Shown piece after piece: positions 1-7,217 of a stretch of 8,497 nucleotides of DNA. The stretch spans positions 1 to 8,497 of the forward strand of contig DAOWNY010000069.1 in assembly GCA_030642325.1 (NCBI GenBank), read 5' to 3'. A program made the position numbers and the translations under genes. Source of the stretch: Deltaproteobacteria bacterium. Its GTDB lineage: Bacteria; Desulfobacterota; DAOWNY01. Each line of letters starts with the position of its first letter. Within the stretch, counting starts at the first letter, position 1. The notes beneath the pieces are model-generated. The model was not told the DNA's origin, did no database searches, and saw only the letters and a program-made list of their open reading frames with translations.

Positions 1-998
1 AGGGTTCCCCCCTTAATCCCGGTCAATTATATTCCGACTCGGAGGACAAGTGGAATCTCAGACCCCGCAATCTATTGGAATATATCGGGCAGACTCAGGT
101 GGTCGAATCCTTAAACATTGCCATTAAAGCAGCCAAAAAGAGGGAAGAGGTTCTCGACCATATACTGTTTCATGCACCCCCTGGTTTGGGCAAAACAACT
201 CTGGCCCGAATAATTGCCACCGAGATGGAAACAAATATCATCACATCTTCCGGTCCCGCAATTGAAAAAGGGGGTGAGGCGATCAGCATCCTGACCAATT
301 TGGAAATGGGTGATGTTCTATTCATCGATGAAATCCACCGCCTTCCCAAAATTGTTGAAGAACTTTTTTATCCGGCCATGGAAGACTTTGCCATTGATTT
401 CATATTTGATAAGGGAGTGCATGCCCGCAGTCACCGCTACCGACTGGAAAAATTTACCCTGGTGGGGGCAACCACACGGGTGGGACTCCTTTCCGCCCCT
501 TTGCGAGAACGGTTCGGTATCTTTCGTAATCTGGTTTTCTACTCTATCGAAGAACTTTCGAGGGTTGTTAAACGATCCGCCACCATTATGGAAATAAGCA
601 TAGATGATGAAAGTACCCTGGAAATTTCCAGACGGTCCCGGGGCACCCCCAGAATCGCCAACCGCCTTTTGAAAAGGGCAAGGGACTACGCCCAGGTCAT
701 GGGAGATGGTGACATCACTAAAACGATTGTAGATCGGGCACTACAGTTGGAAGGAATCGATGAAATCGGGTTGACCAATTTAGATCGACAATTTTTGACA
801 ACCATTATTGAATTTTATAAAGGTGGTCCCACGGGGCTGGAAGCAATTGCCGCTACCTTGCAGGAAGAATCAGATACTTTAGTGGACGTGGTAGAACCAT
901 TTTTATTGAAAATCGGATTCCTGATCCGGACCTCCAGTGGAAGAAGGGTTACTGATACAGCTTACCGGCATCTGGATATATCGTCACACAAACTTTAA
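1..998 (+). CDS. ruvB: Holliday junction branch migration ATPase RuvB (5' partial)
   Basis: RuvB is the AAA+ motor that, with RuvA, drives branch migration of Holliday junctions in the cytoplasm. The reading frame is open from the left edge (first full codon at 3) and includes the conserved LRPR segment (57-68) just before the EYIGQ motif. The TTG at 75 is therefore not the start, and the true start lies left of the window. About 331 codons are visible against roughly 335-350 in the family, so only a short N-terminal piece is missing. Visible motifs, numbered from the TTG at 75, are Walker A APPGLGKT (35-42), Walker B VLFIDE (81-86), sensor 1 GATTR (131-135), arginine-finger region PLRERFG (142-148), sensor 2 GTPRIANR (190-197) and a C-terminal winged helix. 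Walker A begins with Ala where most RuvB have Gly, which the general P-loop consensus allows. No hairpin-plus-T terminator follows. Confidence 0.96.
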   Translation, partial: GSPLNPGQLYSDSEDKWNLRPRNLLEYIGQTQVVESLNIAIKAAKKREEVLDHILFHAPPGLGKTTLARIIATEMETNIITSSGPAIEKGGEAISILTNLEMGDVLFIDEIHRLPKIVEELFYPAMEDFAIDFIFDKGVHARSHRYRLEKFTLVGATTRVGLLSAPLRERFGIFRNLVFYSIEELSRVVKRSATIMEISIDDESTLEISRRSRGTPRIANRLLKRARDYAQVMGDGDITKTIVDRALQLEGIDEIGLTNLDRQFLTTIIEFYKGGPTGLEAIAATLQEESDTLVDVVEPFLLKIGFLIRTSSGRRVTDTAYRHLDISSHKL

Positions 999-1312
999 AA
1001 ATATTTTTTCTTCCGCCCCATTTTTTTAATGACACAACAATTATAACTGCCGGGGTTCAGAATTTCACAATTCAAGGTTAGTTAGCGAATTAATCCGGGA
1101 TTCTTCCGGTACCTGCGATATGCCAAGCGGTCTTTTGCGTAATTCGAAAACGAACTCTACGTAACCCGGGGACAAAAAATACATACCGCTTAAACAAATT
1201 CAAGGGTGCCTGCAAGAAGGTTAGACGAAAGTATGCTTTAAACTCATAAATTTTAAAAAATTATGAAGGGCAAAACACGATCAACCTTGAGTAATTACAG
1301 ACAATCAACTTT
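999..1312. other. Intergenic gap between ruvB and radA
   Basis: This 314-base stretch has no convincing gene and no good promoter or terminator. AT-rich runs follow the ruvB stop (1000-1028). The middle part folds (see 1125-1191). A short leftward reading frame of 39 codons (1065-1184, ATG at 1184) runs through the folded part, with no good ribosome binding site and no product I recognise. A rightward ATG at 1263 opens 60 codons overlapping the radA start in another frame. It has no ribosome binding site and looks like a shadow of radA. The radA promoter presumably lies here, but I see no pair of -35 and -10 boxes good enough to call. Confidence 0.6.
1125..1191. repeat. Nested inverted repeat upstream of radA, possible structured element
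   Basis: Outer arms AAGCGGT (1125-1131) and ACCGCTT (1185-1191) match perfectly over 7 bp. Inside them TTTTG (1133-1137) can pair with CAAAA (1173-1177). Inside that CGTA-a-TTCG can pair with CGAA-ctc-TACG around an AAAA loop. The arms nest in order, so the whole can fold as one interrupted hairpin, but the internal loops are large and uneven. It could be a leader RNA structure for radA, a leftover of a small repeat, or chance. It ends 121 bases before the radA start. Confidence 0.35.
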
Positions 1313-2680
1313 ATGGTTAAAATTAAAACGATTTTTTCATGTCAATCCTGCGGATACCAATCTCCAAAATGGCTGGGCCGCTGTCCTGCCTGCAATGAAT
1401 GGAATTCCCTTGCAGAGGAAACCTCCCTGCCCCCCTCTCTTTTGAGAGATGGGGTGTCCATCAGCCCGGACAGGAGTTCATCCCCTATCCCCATTGACAG
1501 GATAAAAACCGACCAGGGAGAAAGGATTGAGACCGAAATCAAAGAACTTGATCGGGTTCTGGGGGGGGGGATAGTCCGGGGATCACTGATTCTCATTGGA
1601 GGAGATCCGGGAATCGGTAAATCAACACTTCTTCTTCAGGCCCTGAATAAACTAGGCGAAAAAAAACTCAAGGTGCTCTATGTTTCCGGTGAAGAATCGA
1701 TTAATCAGACCAAAATAAGAGGGGATCGGCTGGATGCATCCTCTTCCAACCTTTATATCCTTGCGGAAAATTCCCTGGAGAAGATCCTCGAAGAAATTAA
1801 AATCCTCAAGCCTCAATGTCTGGTAATTGACTCAATTCAAACCGTCTATACTACTTCAATGGAATCGGCACCGGGAAGTGTCGGTCAATTGAGGGGATCC
1901 TCGATAAAATTGATGTACCTTGCAAAAAAAACCGGGATTCCCATTTTTCTGATCGGACATGTTACCAAAGAAGGGGTCATTGCCGGCCCAAAGGTAATAG
2001 AACATCTGGTGGATACAGTTCTCTACTTTGAGGGAGACCGCGGGCACCCCTATCGAATCCTTAGGGCAACAAAAAATCGCTACGGTTCCACCAATGAAAT
2101 CGGCGTATTTGAAATGGGGGATTGTGGACTTTTAGAAGTCAGTAATCCCTCCGAGATATTTCTTGCCGAAAGATCCATCGGAGTAGCGGGTTCGGTGGTG
2201 GTTCCCAGCATAAAAGGAACCCGCCCGATTTTGGTAGAGGTCCAGGCACTGGTAAGCCCTGCTGTTTTTGGAACACCTCGGAGAACCACTCTGGGGGTTG
2301 ACCACAATCGTGTATCTCTGCTTGCCGCCGTTCTGGAAAAAAAAGCGGGGTTCAGTTTGCTCAATCAGGATATTTTCCTGAATATTGCCGGCGGTGTGAA
2401 GATTGATGAACCGGCCCTGGATCTGGGAATTGCCACCTCCATCGTTTCCAGTCTGCTCAACAAATCAATTGATCCCAAAACCATAATCTTCGGTGAAGTA
2501 GGGCTGGCAGGAGAAGTGCGGGGAATCAGCCACTGGGAAATGAGGGTTAATGAAGCAGTAAAACTGGGATTCAAAAAATGCCTGATTCCTCACCATAGCA
2601 AAAATTTGTCAAATTTTCACTCTCTTATCGACATTAAGAGGATAGACTCATTAAGGGACGTGGTTGAATATCTTTTTTAA
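1313..2680 (+). CDS. radA: DNA repair protein RadA (Sms)
   Basis: RadA is a RecA-related ATPase that helps process recombination intermediates and extends D-loops by unwinding. The 455 residues match the usual family length of about 450-460. In order, I see an N-terminal zinc finger with Cys 10, 13, 24 and 27; Walker A GGDPGIGKST (96-105); a Walker B-like strand CLVIDS (169-174); the RadA signature KNRYG (254-258, often KNRFG); and a C-terminal Lon-protease-like domain including GEVGLAGEVR (394-403). The ATG at 1313 is the only sensible start, because an in-frame stop lies at 1292-1294 and the zinc finger begins ten codons in. The start has no Shine-Dalgarno match, unlike the downstream genes. 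Residues 84-86 (Gly-Gly-Gly) are encoded within a run of ten G (1561-1570), a possible slippage point. The next gene starts 68 bases downstream, so co-transcription is plausible. Confidence 0.97.
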   Translation: MVKIKTIFSCQSCGYQSPKWLGRCPACNEWNSLAEETSLPPSLLRDGVSISPDRSSSPIPIDRIKTDQGERIETEIKELDRVLGGGIVRGSLILIGGDPGIGKSTLLLQALNKLGEKKLKVLYVSGEESINQTKIRGDRLDASSSNLYILAENSLEKILEEIKILKPQCLVIDSIQTVYTTSMESAPGSVGQLRGSSIKLMYLAKKTGIPIFLIGHVTKEGVIAGPKVIEHLVDTVLYFEGDRGHPYRILRATKNRYGSTNEIGVFEMGDCGLLEVSNPSEIFLAERSIGVAGSVVVPSIKGTRPILVEVQALVSPAVFGTPRRTTLGVDHNRVSLLAAVLEKKAGFSLLNQDIFLNIAGGVKIDEPALDLGIATSIVSSLLNKSIDPKTIIFGEVGLAGEVRGISHWEMRVNEAVKLGFKKCLIPHHSKNLSNFHSLIDIKRIDSLRDVVEYLF

Positions 2681-2748
2681 ACTCAGAGTAACTACTCAGA
2701 ATCCACACTACCCTTTTAAATTTTAACCCCCTTGCCTGGGAGATTATC

Positions 2749-4038
2749 ATGAAACTTCGCAAAAAAAATAATTCATTTAAGAACATCGGATTCATCTCCA
2801 CCAGAATTGCCGGAACCGACGGTGTCTCTCTGGAGATAGAAAAATGGGCATCTGTCCTGGAACGAAACGAATATCATTGCTTCTACCTTTCGGGGGAAAA
2901 CGATCGTCCCCCGGAAAAATGTTTTAAGGTGGAGGAGTTCCATTTTGATCATCCGCAAATTAAAAAAATTAATGAGGTCTGTTTTGGCAAACCCGTCCGT
3001 CCCCGAGAAATTAGCGAACTAATTCGAAAAATGACGGATTATCTAAAAAATAAAATCTACTTGTTTGTCAGACAATTTGAAATCAATCTCCTGATTTGCG
3101 AGAATGTCCTGACTATCCCCATGAATTTGCCGCTGGGTTTGGCGATCACCGAATTTATAGCTGAAACATCTTTTCCCACCATTGCCCATCACCATGACTT
3201 CCACTGGGAGAGGGACCGTTTTTTGATTAATGGAGCAGCTGATTATCTTTGCAAGGCTTTCCCCCCCAATCTCCCTTCCGTTCAACACGTGGTCATCAAC
3301 TCTATTGCCAGTCAACAATTAAGCTACCGCAATGGGATATCTAATACCGTTATCCATAACGTTTATGATTTTGCCTCCCCCCCTCCCCCTCCCGACGGAT
3401 ACTGCGCAAGACTACGTGATGATATCGGCTTGGCAATGGATGACCTGTTTATTTTGCAGCCCACCAGGGTAGTGCCCCGAAAATGGATAGAAAGGGCCCT
3501 TGAAATAGTATATTTGATGAAATTGTCAAACCCTGCTTTGATAATATCCCATTCTGCCACCGATGAAGGAGATTCATATAATCAGCGCCTGATAAATTAT
3601 TCAAAAAATATAAAAACAAAAATGGTCTCCATTGAATCGATCATCGGCCCTGAAAGAAAGGAAGGGCCGTCCGGTAAAAAAATTTACAGCGTTGGCGATA
3701 TCTATCAAACTGCCGATTTAATAACCTATCCATCCGGGTACGAAGGCTTTGGTAATGCGTTTTTGGAAACCATCTATTATCGAAAACCCATCGTAGTTAA
3801 CCGCTACTCCATATATATTATGGATATCGAGCCCAAGGGATTTGATGTCATTGCCATCGATGGATTTGTGACCGATAAAACCGTCGATAAAATTTATGAA
3901 GTTCTTGATAACCAGGAATACCGTGAGCAGATGGTGGAAAAAAATTATCAGCTGGCCAGAAAGCACTTTTCATACGAAATCCTGGAAGAAACTCTTTTAT
4001 ATCTCATTCACCTCTTGCAAATTGAATACGGAGAATAA
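2749..4038 (+). CDS. GT-B glycosyltransferase, family 4 type (first of a tandem pair)
   Basis: This is a predicted retaining glycosyltransferase that moves a sugar from an activated donor to an unknown acceptor in the cytoplasm; 429 residues, no signal peptide. The start is supported by GGGAG (2738-2742), six bases before the ATG. The N-terminal Rossmann-like half opens with IGFISTRIAGTDGVS (13-27) and carries a His-rich stretch HHHDFHWER (147-155). The C-terminal half has the donor-binding signature: QPTR...RK (237-245, Arg240 and Lys245) and the EX7E motif EGFGNAFLE (332-340). A run of five prolines (211-215) lies near the linker between the halves and is encoded by a C-rich tract. The next glycosyltransferase starts one base after the stop, so the two are almost certainly co-translated and likely work on the same product. 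Enzymes of this fold make glycolipids, cell-surface glycans or sugar-glycerate solutes; sequence alone does not decide. Confidence 0.88.
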   Translation: MKLRKKNNSFKNIGFISTRIAGTDGVSLEIEKWASVLERNEYHCFYLSGENDRPPEKCFKVEEFHFDHPQIKKINEVCFGKPVRPREISELIRKMTDYLKNKIYLFVRQFEINLLICENVLTIPMNLPLGLAITEFIAETSFPTIAHHHDFHWERDRFLINGAADYLCKAFPPNLPSVQHVVINSIASQQLSYRNGISNTVIHNVYDFASPPPPPDGYCARLRDDIGLAMDDLFILQPTRVVPRKWIERALEIVYLMKLSNPALIISHSATDEGDSYNQRLINYSKNIKTKMVSIESIIGPERKEGPSGKKIYSVGDIYQTADLITYPSGYEGFGNAFLETIYYRKPIVVNRYSIYIMDIEPKGFDVIAIDGFVTDKTVDKIYEVLDNQEYREQMVEKNYQLARKHFSYEILEETLLYLIHLLQIEYGE

Positions 4039-4039
4039 T

Positions 4040-5374
4040 ATGGAAAATTTAAACGTTGCTTTTCTCCACTTTTCCTGCCCGCCGGTGGTGGGTGGGGTGG
4101 AAGAAATAGTTCGACAGCAATCCCTCCTTTTACACCAGTATCAACAACAAGTAAAAATTTTTGCCGGTAACGGGAAACAATTTACCGATAAACATCCGGT
4201 GGAAATCAATCCCCTCCTGGGCTCCCAGAATGAACAAATCCTGGCTGCCCACCAATTGGTCCTTGAGCATGACCTGACCAAAATGTATGATTTAGCCCGG
4301 GAAATTTATCAATATCTGAGAGATGCTCTCCGTAAATTTCATATCCTGATTGCCCACAATGTAATGACCATGCATTACAACCTGCCGTTAACTTACGCCC
4401 TCCACTGGTTTGCCGGGGATGGCCATCTGCCCGTCGTGAGCTGGAATCATGATTCACCTTACTTTTATTCGGAATATCCGGTTTATTTGGACCAACCTCC
4501 CTGGAATATTTTAAAACAAACCCATCCTGAAATCTATTATGTAGCCATCTCTAAAGCTCGTAAAAAAAAGTTCAGCGAGCTATATGGTAACAAAAAACCG
4601 CTCCAGGTGATTCCAAACGGGATTGATCCCTTAAACTTTTTCCGGATCCATCCCGATATCATGAGCCTTATCCGGAATGAGAAGCTCCTGGAGGGAGAAA
4701 TGATTTTGGTCCAGCCTGCCCGGTTGCATCCCCGTAAAAATGTAGAATTATCCATCAGGATAACCCATGCCATCAACGATTTAGGGATTGATGCCCGGTT
4801 GCTGGTGACCGGAGCCTATGACCCACACGAAATAAAAACAGTGGAATACCATGATAAACTAAAAGAGTTGGTTCGGGAACTGGGGATGGAAAATAAGGTG
4901 TTTATTCTGACTGGTTATACCACTAAAAGCGGAAAGCAGATAGTTATTGATAATGATTCCATTTCCGACCTTTACGCCATCGCCGATTGTGTATTACTAC
5001 CCAGCCTTGAGGAAGGTTTCGGTCTCACCCTCCTGGAATCAGGGATAATCAAGTTACCCGTCGTATGCTCCAACATCCCCGCCTTTGTGGAAATCGGCGG
5101 GGATGATGTATGCATATTCGATCTGGGCGATTCCCCGAAAGCAATCGCCCGAAAAACATTGGATTTTCTTCACACTTTAAAACCACACCGTATGTTTCAT
5201 AAGGTAATGCATCAATACGCATGGGATAAAATTCTTCACTCGGAAATACTTCCGTTCTTTAACCTAGTGACAAATGAATATTATGGAAACAGAAATTGCG
5301 TCAATTCACCCATGATCTCCGAAAAATATCCCTCCCGGCTATCGGACAATCCCACAATCCCGTCAGACACTTAG
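4040..5374 (+). CDS. GT-B glycosyltransferase, family 4 type (second of a tandem pair)
   Basis: This is a second predicted retaining glycosyltransferase, 444 residues. The frame stays open upstream to 3896, inside the preceding gene, but ATG 4040 is the start: GGAG (4030-4033) precedes it by six bases, and the protein then begins with the typical strand NVAFLHF and the nucleotide-sugar loop GGVEE (18-22). Other family marks are IPNGID (191-196), QPARLHPRKN (225-234, Arg228 and Lys233) and the EX7E motif EGFGLTLLE (325-333). There is no signal peptide or membrane span, so it is cytoplasmic, possibly membrane-associated. It shares the donor-site signature with its neighbour but little else, so the pair is not a recent duplication. 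Roughly the last 30 residues after Tyr415 look like a low-complexity tail and run into the oppositely oriented gene, with a 4-base overlap. The acceptor and sugar are unknown. Confidence 0.9.
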   Translation: MENLNVAFLHFSCPPVVGGVEEIVRQQSLLLHQYQQQVKIFAGNGKQFTDKHPVEINPLLGSQNEQILAAHQLVLEHDLTKMYDLAREIYQYLRDALRKFHILIAHNVMTMHYNLPLTYALHWFAGDGHLPVVSWNHDSPYFYSEYPVYLDQPPWNILKQTHPEIYYVAISKARKKKFSELYGNKKPLQVIPNGIDPLNFFRIHPDIMSLIRNEKLLEGEMILVQPARLHPRKNVELSIRITHAINDLGIDARLLVTGAYDPHEIKTVEYHDKLKELVRELGMENKVFILTGYTTKSGKQIVIDNDSISDLYAIADCVLLPSLEEGFGLTLLESGIIKLPVVCSNIPAFVEIGGDDVCIFDLGDSPKAIARKTLDFLHTLKPHRMFHKVMHQYAWDKILHSEILPFFNLVTNEYYGNRNCVNSPMISEKYPSRLSDNPTIPSDT

Positions 5375-5802
5375 GGCTGCTTAAAAACATAATTTAGCTG
5401 TCCATTGGAAAGGGTATTGGGAACGGTTTGCAGCTCCATCCCTACCTTCAAACCATCATAGGGGATATCATCTGAAATCCTGCCGAAAACCTTGTGAAAG
5501 CCGTAATCAAGAATAGCAATAATGTACGGAAGATCTTTCTCAAACCCTACCGGACCGTATTGTAACTCACTGAAACTAAGCAGTTTACCGGTGCCGGTAA
5601 CTTCAAACCATTCCATATTGCTGTTTAAACACTTAAAGCAATCCGATCTCGGAGGAAAATAAACTGCTTCGCATTCCTTGCATTTGGTGCCCATTATTTT
5701 ACCGTCCTCAAGATGGCTGATAAAATCATTAGTCTTGGTAATGGCAGTAAAACTTACCGTGCCGAATTTTTTAAATCTATCATCTACCTCTTTTTTAGCC
5801 AT
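5371..5802 (-). CDS. Zn-ribbon/OB-fold (DUF35) acyl-CoA-binding partner of thiolase
   Basis: This is a small 143-residue protein of the DUF35/OB-fold family, which binds acyl-CoA and acts as a partner of thiolase-like enzymes. The N-terminal rubredoxin-like zinc ribbon has CxxC twice, Cys 41, 44, 55 and 58, in the context TKCKEC...DCFKC. It is followed by an OB-fold (about 64-140) with the usual G-TG-L-SFS strand (70-78). In archaea, proteins of this family bridge acetoacetyl-CoA thiolase and HMG-CoA synthase. In bacteria, relatives pair with thiolase or aldolase subunits (for example BbsA with BbsB in toluene breakdown). The start is fixed by GGGGAGGT, which lies in the last codons of the thiolase gene, so translation is likely coupled to it. 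The gene ends tail to tail with the glycosyltransferase, overlapping by 4 bases. It probably forms a complex with the thiolase; the substrate is unknown. Confidence 0.9.
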   Translation of the reverse strand: MAKKEVDDRFKKFGTVSFTAITKTNDFISHLEDGKIMGTKCKECEAVYFPPRSDCFKCLNSNMEWFEVTGTGKLLSFSELQYGPVGFEKDLPYIIAILDYGFHKVFGRISDDIPYDGLKVGMELQTVPNTLSNGQLNYVFKQP

Positions 5803-5806
5803 TATC

Positions 5807-6973
5807 TTACCTCCCCATTATAGTAACATTTCCATAAAGACCGACCCCACCGATATTATGAACAAGACCAAGCTCCGGATCTTTTACCTGCATCTCACCG
5901 GCTTCTCCCCGCAGTTGAAGAACTATTGTCCTGATCTGGGAGCCTCCGGTGGCTCCGATGGGATGACCTTTTGAAAGCAGACCGCCATCCACGTTAACCG
6001 GGATACTTCCTTCCTTATAGGTTTCTTTGCCGGCAATCAGGTCCTTCCCTTCCCCCGTCTTGGCAAAACCTAAATTTTCATATGCCATCATCTCCGCAAT
6101 GGTGAAGCAGTCGTGCACCTCAGCTATATCAATGTCTTTAGAGGTAATCCCTGCCATCTTGTATGCCTGTCTTCCTGCCTCAATTCCCACATTCAGACCG
6201 GTGAAAAGATCGCGGCCGGCCATATTTACCGTCTCGGAAGCTGCTCCGATACCCAAAATCCAAACGGGTTTATCGCACAGAGATTTAGCTCTTTCCTCAC
6301 TTGCTACGATGACGCAGGAGCTGCCGTCTGCATTGGCACAACAATCTCCCACCCTCAAAGGTTTTGCTACCGGAGAAGACATGTTGCTTTTGGGATCGGT
6401 AAACATATCCATGGTTACCGGCTTTCTGTAAACAGCTTTATCATTTATTTGACCATAAGTAGCTGCCTTAACCCTTATTTTTGCCAGATCTTCTCCGGTA
6501 GTACCATATTTAGCCATATGGGCCTGAGCATACATGGCATAATAGGCAGGCATCATAGTCCCGAAGGGGGATTCCCATTGGATATCGGCTCCTCGCCCCA
6601 TTCTTTCCTGTGATTCATTTGAAGAAATTTCCGACATTTTCTGGAAACCTACGATCGCAACGACATCATGCAACCCCGCCTTTATCATCGAATAGGCAAC
6701 CTTTAAAGCGGTACTGCTGGAAGAACAGACCGTTTCAATATAAAAAGTGGGCTGAGGAATAAGACCAAGATACTCAGCGACAACTCCGGCAGAAGATCTC
6801 TGCTTATCATATTCGGGGGCGGAGGCAATTATAGAGGCATCAATATCCTTTGTTTGTATCTTAGCATCCACCAGAGCCTCTTTAAAACCTTCAAAAGCAA
6901 GCTCCCTGATTGAGCCCGCAAATCCCCTGACAAATTTACTTTGTCCAACACCAATTATTCCAACCTTTCCCAT
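5807..6973 (-). CDS. SCP2-type thiolase / acetyl-CoA acetyltransferase
   Basis: This is a thiolase-fold enzyme of the SCP2/archaeal type, 388 residues, which makes or breaks a C-C bond between acyl-CoA units. I chose ATG 6973 because AAGGAGG lies seven bases upstream and the protein then starts with the usual first strand, VGIIGVGQS. The frame continues 14 codons further up, but these look like leader. Catalytic marks are the nucleophile Cys83 in ETVCSSSS, HDCF (287-290), and GHP with His337 in GHPIGATG (336-343). The motif DCCANADGS (210-218) is common in DUF35-paired thiolases. The C-terminal CxG of classical thiolases is replaced by HNIGGVG (372-378); in SCP2 thiolases the HDCF cysteine is thought to take that role. 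Having both Cys83 and Cys289 argues for a true thiolase rather than an Ltp2-like steroid aldolase. The DUF35 gene follows after four bases. Possible reactions include acetoacetyl-CoA synthesis and cleavage of a 3-oxoacyl-CoA. Confidence 0.93.
   Translation of the reverse strand: MGKVGIIGVGQSKFVRGFAGSIRELAFEGFKEALVDAKIQTKDIDASIIASAPEYDKQRSSAGVVAEYLGLIPQPTFYIETVCSSSSTALKVAYSMIKAGLHDVVAIVGFQKMSEISSNESQERMGRGADIQWESPFGTMMPAYYAMYAQAHMAKYGTTGEDLAKIRVKAATYGQINDKAVYRKPVTMDMFTDPKSNMSSPVAKPLRVGDCCANADGSSCVIVASEERAKSLCDKPVWILGIGAASETVNMAGRDLFTGLNVGIEAGRQAYKMAGITSKDIDIAEVHDCFTIAEMMAYENLGFAKTGEGKDLIAGKETYKEGSIPVNVDGGLLSKGHPIGATGGSQIRTIVLQLRGEAGEMQVKDPELGLVHNIGGVGLYGNVTIMGR
5809..5816 (-). promoter_or_regulatory. 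Ribosome binding site of the DUF35 gene, inside the thiolase gene end
   Basis: On the minus strand this reads GGGGAGGT, six bases before the DUF35 ATG (5802). It overlaps the last two thiolase codons (GGG AGG) and the first base of its TAA stop. Only four bases separate the two genes. The arrangement suggests translational coupling and roughly matched amounts of the two proteins. Confidence 0.8.
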
Positions 6974-6980
6974 AATTGTT

Positions 6981-6987
6981 CCTCCTT
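6981..6987 (-). promoter_or_regulatory. Ribosome binding site of the thiolase gene
   Basis: On the minus strand this reads AAGGAGG, within a longer A-rich stretch, seven bases before ATG 6973. It is the strongest such site in the window and decides the start in favour of 6973 over the in-frame codon at 7015. Confidence 0.85.
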
Positions 6988-7061
6988 TTTTTGCTAATCT
7001 TACTTCACCTTGCACTTATGATAGGTTTAAAGTCACCAACAAAACTCATTCAATAACAACA

Positions 7062-7145
7062 AAAATAAATTATTCCTTCTAATGAAAACAGCACCGGGGT
7101 TCAAGAATAAAACGGCCGGCAAAAAAACTCGGAATAATTTATTTT
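7062..7145. repeat. Perfect 15-bp inverted repeat upstream of the thiolase operon
   Basis: AAAATAAATTATTCC (7062-7076) is exactly repeated in reverse complement as GGAATAATTTATTTT (7131-7145), with 54 bases between. The match stops at both ends of the arms. The spacer has a GC-rich core (CCGGGG near 7094 and CGGCCGGC near 7113). The element begins 88 bases upstream of the thiolase start and lies downstream of the flavin reductase gene on the same strand. It could be a paired operator, a very small 84-bp insertion with terminal inverted repeats, or an RNA hairpin with a long loop. I see no clear flanking target-site duplication. Confidence 0.75.
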
Positions 7146-7217
7146 AAAATCCTGGGATCCCCCTTCTCGGCATGCCGCTGATCCTTTGGCTCCCTTCGTA
7201 AGGTTATTTCTCACTTG

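Noticed and set aside
1135..1163. radA promoter TTGCGT-17-TACGTA
   Set aside because: It matches only three of six and two of six consensus bases; this is no better than chance.
6113..6613. 166-codon rightward open frame inside the thiolase gene
   Set aside because: It lies fully antisense to a well-supported gene, has no ribosome binding site and gives an unrecognisable Cys/His/Ser-rich translation; it is a shadow frame.
1050..7110. Shared CCGGGGTTCA at about 1050 and 7094 as a dispersed repeat
   Set aside because: Only about ten bases match, the flanks diverge quickly, and the two sites are in different contexts; probably coincidence.
7168..7177. 10-bp palindrome CGGCATGCCG as an operator
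   Set aside because: It is a single short palindrome with no spacer or neighbouring copy, downstream of a gene and far from any start.
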